Assembly: GCA_028751875.1 (NCBI GenBank)
Contig: CM054154.1
Span: 58,531,905-58,595,904 of the forward strand
Origin: Rapana venosa
Taxonomy: Eukaryota > Mollusca > Gastropoda > Neogastropoda > Muricidae
Length of the DNA stretch: 64,000 nucleotides
Direction: 5' to 3'
Part shown: positions 11,940 through 22,705 of the stretch, in pieces
Position numbering within the stretch: the stretch's first letter is position 1
Layout of the letters: each line of letters begins with the position of its first letter
Notes under the pieces: model-generated
Database searches by the model: none
What the model was told of the DNA's origin: nothing
Seen by the model: the letters and a program-made list of their open reading frames with translations, nothing else
Program-made: the position numbers and the translations under genes

Positions 11940-13085
11940 TCCCCCCACCCAAAAAAGTGCCCAAGAAGAGGGAACACTTCAAGAGCGTCTACACCACACC
12001 CAACCACCTTGGCTAAAAGACCATAAGGCAGCTGATTTTTTGAAGCCCACTCAAAGAAATGACACCAGTCATCGGGCCCAAGAGAAACCCTTGAAGCAAC
12101 ATAAACCAACCCCGTGAGCAAACCCCCCAGGTTCTCCTGCTGCTCCAGCAAAGTCGAGCTGTGTGCCAGCAATACCCAAACAACATTTGGTTTCATCTCG
12201 CCCCAAAAACAATGGCAGCTGACACATCAACATCAAGGCAAGTACACGGCATCAAGCAGCACGGCCAACGCAAAATAAAATTTTCCCCCTTGGGAAAGAC
12301 TACGGGAAAGGGGTGATTCAAGAAAGAGAATGACAGGTGGACGCGGGAAAGCACACATGACATATGCAAAGGAAGACGCAGTCACAGAAGATGCCCTAAA
12401 TGCCAAGTGCCTCCCAGAGCAGAAAGCTTGTCAAGAACCAGCCATAAAAACCAGCAAAACCCGGGACCCTCTTGCCTCGGGCAAGCACCTGGGAAAGCGG
12501 TATTCCTGCCGAAGTACTAAAAGTGCTGCAAAGTGACACTCATCACCGAGTCGCATGAAATCCTTTCCCCTCTTTGGAGGAAGGCGAAGCACCACAAACT
12601 TAAGATGCTAACCTTGTCACATTTACAAAGGGACAGAAGCGATGCAATAATTTTTTGGGGCATATCCTCCTCAGCATCATTGGAAAGTTTTTTGCACAGT
12701 GAGCTAAAGAGGCTCAAACTACTTGCAGACAATCACCCGAATCGCAATGCGGTTTCCGAGCCAACGATTTTGACAGAATTTACAAAATCGCATATCCCGG
12801 GGGACTGGATTAAAAAAGCACATAATGCTTTTCCCTTTATCCTCGGTTAAAAGAAAAATAAATAAATAAAATTACATGATCATCTCCTAAAACAACTTCA
12901 GGAGAAATGTAAGAGAAAAGGAGCCACTCTTGGTTCCTTCACAGAACCCAAAAAAAGGCTTTCAGCTGGCCAGTAGGGAGGGGCTCTCAAGATCCCCCAA
13001 GATCAGAGTCCTCCCAACTTCTCAGCACACGATCCTTCCACGAAGACTAGAAAGGCCTTTTTGTCATTTCCCGAGTTGTTTGAGG
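11940..13085 (+). mobile_element. Heavily decayed LINE, RT region (same general type as 33551-34809)
   Basis: Recognisable RT motifs occur in shifting frames: a GIPAEVLK-like start near 12500, GDRSDCNNF...ISLLSIIGK at 12625-12690, then PESQCGFRA near 12735, LKQLQEKCK at 12890-12915 and traces to 13080. This order matches the RT family whose C-terminal half is at 33551-34809. The many frame changes over a few hundred bases mean no product. 11940-12480 probably holds upstream element sequence, but I cannot name motifs there. Confidence 0.6.
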
Positions 13086-13089
13086 GAGA

Positions 13090-13635
13090 AGATTATGGTG
13101 TTATGTTGATAGTAAAATTTTTGTTGATGGTGTTGATAATTGTTGACGGTGTTGAGATTTTTACGATGTTGAGGGGGTTTGGCGATTTGATGGTGTTATG
13201 ACGTTAAAAGTGTTGACGCCATTGAGGGTGTTGACTTTTAATGGTTTTTACGACTTGATGAGGTTACACGTTGGGGGTTTTTGCGACATTGATGGTTTTG
13301 TACATTGGGGTGTTGACGATGTTGGGGTGTTACACATTGAGGTTTTGATGAGTTTGACGATGTTGGGGGTTTTGACGACTTTGAGGGTTTTGATGACATT
13401 GAGGTGTTGATACATTAAAGGGGTTTTTGACGACTTTTGATGGGTTGACGACATTGAGGTTTTGACGAGTTGAGGTGTTGAAGACGTTGATGGGTTGACG
13501 ACGTTGATGGTGTTGACGATGTTGAGGGTGTTGACGACTTTGATGGTGTTGACGATGTTGAAGAGTTGACGACGTTGGGGGGGTTTTGACGATGTTGAGT
13601 GTTGACGATGTTACGATTTTTGATGTGATGGTGAA
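13090..13635. repeat. 18-bp minisatellite
   Basis: Repeats of GTTGACGATGTTGAGGGT with variants (GTTGATGGT, TTTTGACGACTTTGAGG). Units are most regular at 13440-13610. The 18-bp period leaves all frames open and explains the Ser/Thr/Pro-rich reading on the minus strand. Confidence 0.85.
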
Positions 13636-13850
13636 AAGGGGGGGGGGAAGGGAGAAAGGGCTCGGTGAGATCAGGGGAAAAACGCACCAACATGAAATGG
13701 CTGAAATCAAAGAGAAATACAAAGAAGGTGCGGTGTTTTTATACCACCACATAAGTATAGTATAGTATAGGGGGGTATGTATGTAGTGTAGTTAGTGTAG
13801 GAGTGGTGTAGTGTAGTGTATATAGTAAAGTATAGTAATTTTTTTTTTTT
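13636..13850. other. Spacer with short TAGTG/TATAG runs
   Basis: A poly-G run at about 13638, a short unassigned stretch, then GTATAGTATAG and GTGTAGTGTAG simple sequence at 13755-13835 and a T run. No gene is seen. Confidence 0.5.
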
Positions 13851-14175
13851 TTTAAAAATTCTTTTATATAAAGGGAAAAAGGGAATAAGCACTTTTTGGT
13901 TTTTTTTAATCCGGTCCCCGGGTATGGGGTTTTGTCAATTCTGTCATCTTTCCCACCGGGGCACACAATGCCTACTCTTAAAAAAATCAAACGGGATTTA
14001 ACGGTGCACAGGTTCTGCGGGGTTTTGCACACGGGGCCCAGTTTTAGTCTCATCCGAAGGACTTGGGAGAGGGAGCGCACTGATTAAAACCCGGGGGAAA
14101 ATACCCCTTGAATGGGAATTAACCCCGGATCGTCAAATGTGAGACAATGTTCAACCACTAGGCTTTCCCCCCCCC
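13851..14175 (-). mobile_element. SINE (family S1) with tRNA-like head
   Basis: Decayed copy of the most frequent SINE body here. Read on the + strand it runs from TTCTTTTATATAAAGG (3' tail) through CCCGGGTATGGGGTTTTGTC and TAGTCTCATCCGAAGGACTT to a head at 14100-14170. The head reads in reverse as a tRNA-like A box (AGCCTAGTGGTTGAACA) and B box. Extra or missing bases in homopolymers are frequent. Confidence 0.65.
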
Positions 14176-14224
14176 AAAATAGAAAAAAAAGAGGGGAAGG
14201 TAGAAAAAGTATATAAGCATAGCC

Positions 14225-14515
14225 TTTTTCTCTTAGTGCTTTGGCTTCTTTTTCAGTACTGTGTGCTTCTTCTTTCATACTGTGTGATTCTGCTTCACGA
14301 CTGGCTTCTTCTTCATACGGTGCTTCTTTTTCAGTTCATTGCTTTTTCTTCAGTTCATGGCTTCCTCTTGGGGTGTCAGTGCCCCTTTTTCGTTCATGTG
14401 CTTCTTCTTCAGTACTGCTGTTTCTTTTTCATACGTGTGCTTTCTTCTTCAGTGTCAGTGCTTCTTCTTCAGTGCTGTGTCTTTTTCTTCAGTACCGTGT
14501 GCTTTGGGGCCGTAC
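14225..14515. repeat. About 21-bp minisatellite
   Basis: Irregular repeats of GCTTCTTCTTCAGTACTGTG with substitutions and small gaps. Confidence 0.75.
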
Positions 14516-14574
14516 ATGGGGAAAGAAAGAAGATGGGCGGGCAGGCAGATATTTTAATTTTTATTTTTTTATTT

Positions 14575-14905
14575 TTCATTTTTTTATATAAAGGGGTAAT
14601 AAAATAAGAACTCATTGTTTTTTTAACACCAGGCCCATGTGTATGCAGTTTTGTAAATTTTGTCACCCACCCCCACCAGCACACAATGGCCTATTCTTTG
14701 AAAAGTGGAACGGGATTTAATGTGGGCTCAAATGTTCCCGCTGCGTTCGCCACAGAGCCCAATTTTAGTCTTACTGAAGGCTTTTTGGGAGAGGGAGTCT
14801 GCACTGATGTTAAATTCAGGGGGAAAAAACCCCCTTTGGGCGGACAAACCCGGGGCTCAATCGCAAGCGGAATGCCAACCACAAAACACCTGATAAGGAA
14901 GGTAG
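14575..14905 (-). mobile_element. SINE (family S1) with a different head
   Basis: Same body as 13851-14175, including CACAATGGCCTATTCTTTGA, GAACGGGATTTAATGTG and TTTAGTCTTACTGAAGG. The segment at 14840-14905 reads in reverse as a tRNA-like head with B box GATTGAGCCCCGGGTTTG-like sequence. It does not match the heads at 29890 or 52380. Confidence 0.65.
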
Positions 14906-15345
14906 GGAGGTAGGTAGGTGGGAGATAGATAAATAGATATTCTCCTGATGATTATATTTCGCTTATGCAGAAGACAGTGAAATGGTCAACCATTTTCCCT
15001 ACTTTTTTAAATTTTTTATTTCTATCAGCTGATATGTTATCACCTCATTTATTGGACTGAGCATTTCTGCTGAGAGAACACTTGAGTACTGTTTTTTTAA
15101 GCATTTTTGATTTCTTTCTTTTTTTTGCTTTTTTTTTTGTTTTGTTTTATTGTTGATTTTTTTTTTTTTTTTTTTTTTTTTGTTGTTTTTTTGTTTTGTT
15201 TTTTGTTGGTAAGGCAGATGAAAACGTATTTGGGGAAAAACAGGGGGAAAACCACTCTTTTTTAAGAAACCGAGTCTAATACCCAAAAGCGTTAAGATCA
15301 CTACAAGTCAGGTCCCCAAATTTAATAAACTTTCTGGTGAGATGG
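14906..15345. other. Unassigned, poly-T rich
   Basis: GGTAGGTAGG and GATAGATA runs, a unique stretch at 14935-15110, then T-rich sequence with a 24-T run near 15158. No coding signal. Confidence 0.4.
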
Positions 15346-15349
15346 CGTG

Positions 15350-15795
15350 GCGCAGGAAGGCCTGAGCTGTGTACTGGTGCTGTTTTTTTAGAGTGTACTG
15401 GAGCTGTGTTGTAGAGTGACTGGGTTGTGTTTTTAGATGTACTGGTGTTTGTTGCAAGTTACGGGGCCCCTGAGCGTGTACTGGTTTGTTGCAGAGTGTA
15501 CGGTGCTGTGTTGCAGGGTACGGTGCCGGAGCGGTGTACTGGGGTTGTTTGTGAGTGACGGGGCGTGTTGTAGGGTACGGGTTGCAGATGACTGGTTTCG
15601 TGTTGCAGAGTGACGGTGTTGCAGAGGTACTGGGGCGGTTGCGGTGTACGGGCGTTTTGCAGATTAAAAGGTCTTGTTTTCTATGACTGGGTTTTTTTGT
15701 AGAGTGTCTGGGGTTGTGTTGTGAGTGTACTGGTGCGTGTTGTAGAGTGTACTGGGGTTTTGTTGCAATGACTGGGGCTGTGTTGCGAGTACGAC
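15350..15795. repeat. About 24-bp minisatellite
   Basis: Repeats of GTGTACTGGGGCTGTGTTG plus CAGA. Best preserved at 15365-15425 and 15690-15790. The middle is littered with single-base gaps. Confidence 0.8.
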
Positions 15796-15925
15796 GGACG
15801 GAGGGGGACCTGAAGATGACACCAGCGTACTTCCGGCCCGAGGTGCCTGTGTTGGGGGGCAGGGAGTCCCCACGATGGGAGGGGGCACGAGAGAAGGCCC
15901 GGAGGACCGGAGAATTTTAAACTGA
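15796..15925. other. GC-rich island between two minisatellites
   Basis: 130 bp of GC-rich, non-repetitive sequence (GGAGGGGGACCTGAAGATGA...CGGCCCGAGGTGCCTGTG). It is open in one frame but has no recognisable motif or convincing splice sites. It could be an exon remnant or unique spacer; I cannot decide. Confidence 0.3.
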
Positions 15926-17400
15926 AGAGTGGTGCAGTACCAGCACTGAGTATTCGGGGGGGTGTTAAAACACAGCACGATGTATTCAGGACTGTTACAA
16001 TACACAGCACGAAGTATTCAGGGACTGTTACAAAACAGCACTGTGTATTTTAGGGGCTGTTTTCAGTACACAGCACTGATGTAGTTCAGGGCTGTTTTCA
16101 GTACACAGCCTGATGTTTTGAGGGGGGTTTTCAGTACACAGCACGAGTAGTTCGGGCTTTACAGTACACAGCCTGATGTATTTGGGGGCGTTACAGTACA
16201 CGCACTGATTAGTCAGGGGCTGTTACAGTAAACAGCACTGATGTATTTTTAGGGGCTGTTTCAATACACAGCACTGATGTATTTGAGGGCTGTTTTCAGT
16301 ACAAGCTCGATTTTTCAGGGGCTGTTACAGAAAACAGCACTGAGTATTTAGGGCGTTACAGACACACACTGATTATTTTTAGGGGTGTTACAATACCAGC
16401 ACGAAGTATTTTTGGGACGTTTTCAATACACAGCACTGATGATTTTAGGGGCTTTACAAAACACAGCACTGATGTAGTTCAGGGCTGTTACAATAACACA
16501 CTGAGTATTTTTAGGGGGCTGTTTCAAACACAGCTCTGAGTATTTTAGGGGCTGTTACAATGCACCCCTGATTATTTGAGGGGCGTTACAAAAACACAGC
16601 ACTGATGTATTTGAGGGGCTGTTACAAGCACGCACGATGTATTTTAGGGGCGTTTTCAATACACAGCATGAGTATTTTAGGGACTGTTTACAATGCCACA
16701 CTGAGATTTCAGGGGCTGTTACAATACACAGCCTGATGATTTGAGGGACTGTTACAATACACAGCACTGATTATTTGAGGCTGTTTTCAATACCAGCACT
16801 GATGATTTTTAGGGGCGTTACAATACACAGCTCTGATGATTTCAGGACTGTTAAATACACAGCACTGATGATTCAGGACGTTACAATACACAGCTCTGAT
16901 GTATTTTAGGACGTTCAATACACAGCACTGATGTAGTTCAGGCTGTTTCAATCCAGCACCCGATGTATTTTAGGACTGTTTACAATACACAGCTCGATGA
17001 AATTTTTGGGGCTGTTACAAAACACAGCCTGATTATTTTAGGGACTGTTTAAAACACACTCTATGTATTCAGGGCGTTACAAACACAGCACTGATGTAAT
17101 TTTTGGGACTGTTCAAACCAGCACTGGTATTTTTAGGGACGTTACAAAACACAGCACGATGTATTTCAGGGACTGTTTTAATACACAGCACGATTAAATT
17201 TTAGGGGCTGTTACAAGCACAGCCGATGTATTTCAGGGGGCTGTTTTCAATACCAGCACTGGGTATTTCGGGGCTGTTACAATACACACACTGATTATTT
17301 CAGGATGTTAAAACAAGCTCTGATTTTTTCAGGGGCTGTAAATACGTTTATGTATTTCAGGATTAAGAAACACATAGACAGCCCGATGTATTAAAGGGGG
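15926..17400. repeat. 35-bp minisatellite array
   Basis: About 40 units of GTATTTCAGGGGCTGTTACA + ATACACAGCACTGAT. Almost every unit has a small gap or T/A run change. From about 17340 the unit grades into the variant at 17401-17715. Confidence 0.88.
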
Positions 17401-17715
17401 TTTTTAGACAGCACAAAGATAGCGTTGATGTATTTTAGGGATTAAGAAATCACATAATACGTTTTGGGTATTTCAGGATTAAGACACACTATAGATAGCT
17501 CTGAGTATTTAAGGGGTTATAGACAGCACTATAGACAGCTCGATGATTTTAGGGATTAAAGACATCACTTTAACAGCTCTAGTTTTTTTAGGGGTTTAGA
17601 CAGCACTATAGATAGCTCTGATGTTTTTCAGGACGTTGACAGACTGTAGCACTCTGAAATTTCAGGGACATAGACAGCACCCTAACACCAATGTTATTTT
17701 AGGAATGTAGACAGC
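17401..17715. repeat. Variant of the preceding minisatellite
   Basis: Units of the type TAGACAGCACTATAGACAGC + TCTGATGTATTTCAGGG, which share the GATGTATTTCAGGG part with the 35-bp array. Confidence 0.65.
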
Positions 17716-17879
17716 ACAGTGTAACAAGATGCAGATAGCACTGATTGGTGTAGCAAGGACTCGGCACTGTCTGCTCTTCTGTCTCATCTGGTCTTCTGTC
17801 TGTCTGGGCTTCTTCTCGTCTTGTCCTCGCCCTCAGACTGTGGGGCATCAGGGAGACAGCCTTGTCTGTGGGTATCTTA
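17716..17879. other. Unique spacer between minisatellites
   Basis: Non-repetitive sequence with CT-rich CTGTCTCATCTGGTCTTCTG. The minus strand is open at 17699-17929 without recognisable similarity. Confidence 0.35.
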
Positions 17880-19318
17880 TTTAACGTGCTGTCGTGATAT
17901 TCAGTTAACGTGCTGTCTGTGATACTCATTTTCGTGCTGTCTGGAAAATCTTCATTTAAAATCGTCTGTGATATCTTTTAGTTTAACGGCTGTCGTGGGG
18001 TATCTTCATTTAAATGCTGTCTTGAAAACTTCATTTAACAGCTGTCCGGATATCTTCATTTTAAAATTCTGGGATATCTTCATTTAACATTCGTCCGTGA
18101 TATCTCCAGTTTACCGTGCTGTCGTGATACTTCAGTTTAACATTCTGTCTGTGATACTTCGTTTAACATTCGTCTGTGATATCTTCAGTTTAAAAATTCT
18201 TCTGTGATATCTTCTTTAACATCTTTTTGTGATGTCTTCAGTTTTTAACTTTTTTCGTTATACTTCATTTAACAGTCTTCTGTGATTCTTTCATTGAAAT
18301 TTTGTCTGTGATATCTTCAGTTTAACGTGCTGTCTGTGATATCTTCAGTTTAACATTCTGTCTGTGATATCTTCAGTTTAACATGCTGTCTGTGATATCT
18401 TCAGTTTAACATTCTGTCCGTGATATCTTCAGTTTAACGTGCTGTCTGTGATATCTTCAGTTTAACATTCTGTCTGTGATATCTTCAGTTTAACATTCTG
18501 TCTGTGATATCTTCAGTTTAACAGTCTGTCGTATACTTTAGTTTAACGTGCTTCTGTGATATCTTCAGTTTAACGTGCTGCTGTGATATCTTCAGTTTTA
18601 AATTTTTTCTGATACTTCATTTAACTTGTTTTCTGTGAACTTCAGTTTAACATTCTGTCGTGATTCTTTATTTAACTTTTTCTTTTTGATATCTTCATTA
18701 ACTTTCTGTCTGTGATATCTTCATTCAATATGTTTCTGTGATATCTTCAGTTCAACTCTGTCTGTGATATCTTTAGTTCGACATGCGTCTGTGAACTTCA
18801 GTTCAACATGCTTTTTGATACTTCAGTTAAATTGCTGTCTGTGATATCTTTAGTTTAACATGTTTTCTGTGGTATATTCATTTAAAAATTTTTTCTGTGA
18901 AACTTCATTTCACTTTCTGTCGTGATATTTTCAGTTTAACTTTCTCTCTGTGATATTTTCAATTTAACTTTCTTTCTGTGATATTTTCAGTTTAACTTTC
19001 TTTCTGTGTGATATCTTCAGTTTCACTTTCTTACTGTGTAATATCTTCAGTTTAACTGTTCTGTCTTTGTGATATCTTCAGTTTAACTTCCCTTCTGTGA
19101 TATCTTCAGTTTCACTTTTTCTCTGTTATATCTTCAGTTTCACTTTCTTTCTGTGAAAATCTATTTTACTTTCTCTCTGTGGAATAATTCATTTCACTTT
19201 CCTCTCTCTCAATCTTCTTTTTACTTTCTCTCTGTGTTGAACTTTTTTTCACTTTCTCTGTGTAATCTTCAGTTTAAAATGTTTGTTCTGTGATTCTTCG
19301 TTCACTTTGTCTCTCTGT
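17880..19318. repeat. 28-bp minisatellite array
   Basis: About 50 units of ATCTTCAGTTTAACATTCTG + TCTGTGAT. Units between about 18305 and 18525 are almost perfect and alternate CATTCTG / CGTGCTG. On either side they show scattered deletions, and after 18880 CTTTCT-type variants. Confidence 0.9.
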
Positions 19319-19480
19319 TGATATCGTCTCATCCGAAAGACTAGCGCCCAGACCACCACTCATGGTCTAATGGATGGGGGAAAAATTTCCGGTCCAAACG
19401 GGTACGAACCGCCGCACACTTCAGACCCGGACTTTTCGCTTTCTAGACAGGCGCGTTACCTCTAGACCACCGATCCACCT
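19319..19480 (-). mobile_element. SINE head fragment (family S2)
   Basis: GTCTCATCCGAAAGACTAGC, GACCACCACTCATGGTCTAA, then a tRNA-like head. In reverse the head reads GGTGGTCTAGAGGTAACGCG (A box) and GGCGGTTCGTACCCG (B box). It ends about 60 bp before the annexin exon. Confidence 0.6.
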
Positions 19481-19541
19481 AATACCTGGTATAAATACCT
19501 GGTAACTGAATGAGAGAGTGCCTGGTTTGTGTCTGTGGCAG

Positions 19542-19654
19542 TGGAGAGTGTCAAGAGCAAACCCAACTTCTTCGCCCGTCGTCTGCGCGACAGCATGGCT
19601 GGCATTGGAACCAGTGACAGAGACCTGATACGCATCATCGTCAGCAGATCTGAG
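19542..19654 (+). CDS. Annexin, penultimate coding exon (start of repeat 4)
   Basis: Encodes [20 protein letters not shown] followed by [18 protein letters not shown]. This is the first half of an annexin repeat: FFARRL corresponds to the conserved [18 protein letters not shown] to the GxGT-(38 residues)-D/E type II calcium-binding loop region, and IVSRSE to the repeat-4 signature. Annexins are cytosolic proteins that bind acidic phospholipid membranes in a calcium-dependent way. The exon is bounded by an acceptor (CTGTGGCAG, 19533-19541) and a consensus donor (GAG/GTAAGA at 19655), and splices in phase 0 to 27308. Repeats 1-3 should lie upstream but were not found among the minisatellites. 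The 5' boundary is the less certain end. Confidence 0.85.
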
Positions 19655-19801
19655 GTAAGACAATGTCAGCAGGTCAGAGGTGTCAGCAGATATGAGGTGT
19701 CAGCAGATATGAGATGTCAGCAGATATGAGGTGTCAGCAGATATGAGGTGTCAGCAGATATGAGGTGTCAGCAGATATGAGGTGTCAGCAAATCAGAGGT
19801 G
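19655..19801 (+). repeat. 17-bp intronic minisatellite matching the exon end
   Basis: About eight units of GTCAGCAGATATGAGGT, starting 12 bases after the splice donor. The last 15 exon bases plus the first GT of the intron (19640-19656) read GTCAGCAGATCTGAGGT, one mismatch from the unit. The array is interrupted at 19802 by a retroelement tail and seems to continue as a 21-bp version at 23688-24540. Confidence 0.85.
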
Positions 19802-20930
19802 TCAAAGTCAAAATTTTTATTTCCAGATGGTACATTGAATAAGCAATGCATTTGTTTTTTTTTTCATAGAACAATAGCAGCTATATAACCAAACATTGTT
19901 ATGACAATCCACAGCAGTGAAATAGACTCTGCAAAACTCACACTCATGGACGCAGGCATGCATGCACGCACGCTTGCACAGGAACACACACTTCTCTTTT
20001 TTTAAAAGAAATGTTCAAAAGCAAAAACTAATAATTAAATATCAAACAAGCAAATTATATCAGGTTACAATATCACCAATTCTTTCACATTCATGCTTGA
20101 TAAAACCAATGACAACACCTTTCATGTGATGGCCTGCTGACTTCACTGATATCATTGAACAAGCTTTCCCTTCTAGTCCAGGCTAGAGGACTTTTTTCTG
20201 TTTTGTTTTTTGTGATGGTGAATTGCTGTTGCTGCTGCTGAGGACACTATCACTTTGGTTGCAATGGTCACCTTTGTTTTTTGTTGATATCATCACTGGG
20301 GACAAACATTGACGACTGAGTTATGGAACTTGATTAAGAAGTGTGTGTTTGTGCATTCATTTTTCCTTTGAAACTATACTTTCCTTATTTTTGTTTCAAA
20401 GCAAACAAGGACAGGTGTAGATTGCCCCATGTCCTGTATTAGGTAGGTATGCAGCGCTGTTCATAGCTCTAAATGTCCACAGTTGCCGGGACATTTGTGC
20501 TCTGGAAGTTTTGTTGTTGTTGGTTTTTTTGACATGATACTGCTTCTTTGTATGCTGTCCAGTATTTCACAGTGACTGGCGATCACGATAGATAACAGTC
20601 ACAAAGGTGCCATGACTTTATCATCAGTTTGTTGGGGGTACAGAGGGGTAGTCCATAGATAACAGTCACAAGGTGCCATGACTTTATCATCAGTTTAATT
20701 GGGCACAGAGGGTATCCTAGATTTGAAGACTTATCATATTATTGGGGACAAGGAATCCACTGGAACCACTGTCAGCCATAAGCCCTCTATGACTTTACAG
20801 CATCAAGCGATCGTTAACTAATACAGTGGCTATAATCCCATTCTGGCATGTACCCCCAACTTTCACAGCACGGCTTAGTCACCCCACTTACCACTGTCAT
20901 GCCGTAACCCAGCACCCCCCCCCCCTCTAT
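19802..20930 (-). mobile_element. LINE-like 3' end and unassigned intron sequence
   Basis: Starts with GTCAAAGTCAAAATTTTTAT and CCAGATGGTACATTGAATAA, the reverse complement of the 3' end at 22350-22437 (which has a (TTGAC)n tail). A similar tail is at 51457. How far left-to-right the element extends is unclear. 20585-20720 contains a direct duplication of about 45 bp (ATAACAGTCACAAGGTGCCA...CATCAGTTT). No coding domain was recognised. Confidence 0.5.
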
Positions 20931-21039
20931 GTGTAGATGCTGAAGCCAGAAGTAATAAGTGCAGATGTTTACATTGTGTGTGTGTGTGGTGGTGTGTGTG
21001 TGTGTGTGTGTGTGGCCTCCCTGTTTATTTGTTTATTTT

Positions 21040-21215
21040 ATTTTGATTTTGTTCTTTTATATTGAGGATAATGGAATAAGCACTTATGCGCTTTTTTACA
21101 TCCAGTCCCTGTGTGTATGCGGTTTTGTAAATTCTGTCATCTGTTCCCACCACACACAATGGCCTACTCTTATGAAAAGCGGAACAGGATTTAACGTGCG
21201 CGCATGGTTTTTGAA
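21040..21215 (-). mobile_element. SINE (family S1), body only
   Basis: TTCTTTTATATTGAGGATAA, CATCCAGTCCCTGTGTGTAT and GCGGAACAGGATTTAACGTG. The head half is missing; sequence changes at about 21210. It is preceded by (TG)n at 20975-21015. Confidence 0.75.
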
Positions 21216-21235
21216 ATCTGTTGTTCATTATGTTT

Positions 21236-21345
21236 AAGGAGAGTTGCATGCCTGTAAATGATTGAGTGCAAGCGCTTCGATTTGTTTGTTTTTTTACAAG
21301 ATTCAGTGCTATATAAATTCCATATATTATTATTATTAAAGAAAA
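21236..21345 (+). mobile_element. L2/CR1-like LINE 3' tail
   Basis: GAGTGCAAGCGCTTCGATTT...ACAAGATTCAGTGCTATATAA ending in (TTA)n, the same terminus as at 1956 but on the + strand. Confidence 0.7.
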
Positions 21346-21640
21346 CTAGCCAAACATTTAATAAAAAAACTGGAGACCTATTTCCTTTCTCAATACTGTA
21401 TATAAAATAGGATCTACATGTATTGCTAATAGAATCAAAGCTATCCTCCCCTCTGTGATCAGCAAGGACCAAACTGGCTTTATGTCCAGTCGCTTTATTG
21501 GTGATAATCTATGGCTCATTTTTTAACTTATCGATTACACAAAAAGTCATGATATTCCCGGCTTACTTCTATGCCTTGACTTTGAAAAAGCTTTCAACTC
21601 AGTAGACTGGAAGTTCATGTCTTGTGATCTTCAGAGCTGT
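21346..21640 (+). mobile_element. L1/Tx1-like LINE fragment, RT core
   Basis: Translating with one internal stop gives WRPISFLNTVYKIGSTCIAN, RIKAILPSVISKDQTGFM, FIGDNLW and LLLCLDFEKAFNSVDWKFM. These are the RT motifs of L1-clade elements (NWRPISLLN, DQTGFxxGR, LDxEKAFDxVDW). This differs from the RTE and L2-like elements elsewhere in the window. The catalytic Asp of LDFEKAF is kept; the following FD is FN. Only about 300 bp remain. Confidence 0.7.
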
Positions 21641-22082
21641 AGACAGCATCGTTCTGGCAGCTACTCATGTGAGGGCACTGGAACCTTGTGTACCGGCGCT
21701 GGCCTTTCTGATGGACCATTCCAGCCACGTGGAGAGAGGGGGGGCAGTGTCTGGTGCATGGGTAACGGCTTGCCCTCCATACTTACTCACCCAGGCTTTG
21801 CGCTCTGAAGTATAAACAGCTAGAGCACAACTCCATAGTCTTACTACAAAGACTGACGGATGCCTACCATGCAACAACAAAAGCAACATCCATAATAAAA
21901 CCCCAATTGAACTGTTAATAGAAAAGGCATAAAGAAAAAAAATCTAGTTACAATATCTAATCATCACATCAACCATTTGTTTTTCTCCTTTCAGATTATA
22001 CATGTGCTTATGTAGTTTACTCATAATATGCTTCCATTAACATTAACAATAGCTAAACAGAAATGCCTCTTTCTTTCCCTAC

Positions 22083-22144
<62 letters not shown>

Positions 22145-22349
22145 GTTAAATGTGTGTGTGGACATGAGGGCGCATAGGCGCAGGTGTGTATGAGTATGTG
22201 TGTGGTGTATATGTATATGTGGTAATTTGTATTTTCAATGTATTACCTTATGGATTTTCCTTTTTTTACTGGTTCAATTTAATGGTAAATGATGCAATAC
22301 TGTAGTATCTTAGTATAATCATTAAGAAATTTGTTCTTAGATAGATGGC
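21641..22349. other. Intron sequence, unassigned, with (CA)n
   Basis: A unique stretch with GGAGAGAGGGGGGGCAGTG, then a (CA)26-like microsatellite at 22089-22141 and TG-rich sequence. 21960-22349 may be the upstream part of the + strand LINE-like tail below. No gene is seen. Confidence 0.4.
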
Positions 22350-22437
22350 TTCATGAAAAAAAGCAAATGCATTGCTTATTCAATGTACCATCTGGAAATA
22401 AAATTTTGACTTGACTTGACTTGACTTGACTTGACAC
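22350..22437 (+). mobile_element. LINE-like 3' end with (TTGAC)n tail
   Basis: AAAAGCAAATGCATTGCTTA, TTCAATGTACCATCTGGAAA, TAAAATTTTGACTTGACTTG. It is an inverted copy of 19802-19860, so the two could form a hairpin in the pre-mRNA. Confidence 0.65.
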
Positions 22438-22705
22438 ACACACCATGCAGCAGTGTATTATTTCCAGTCACAGTAAATCACACCTGAAGCATGTTTAGGG
22501 CATGCAGAGAGTGCTGATGCATTTAATTTTAAAATGGCTTATTGGCCTGTAATCAATTCCTAAACATTTGTGCATTAGTTGATTTTTTAAGCTGTGTCTT
22601 GAACTGGTTTTTGATACATTTTAAACTTCTTGGGAGTTTGTTCCATAAATCACTACCTGAATATAAGAAGCTTGTTTTGTAAAATATATTTCTGGATCTC
22701 GAAAT
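22438..22705. other. Intron sequence, unassigned
   Basis: No recognised motif. AT-rich, possibly part of a decayed LINE. Confidence 0.3.

Noticed and set aside
15714..15920. ORF spanning a GC-rich island
   Set aside because: Half of it is minisatellite; the rest has no motif or convincing exon boundaries, so it is listed only as an unassigned island.
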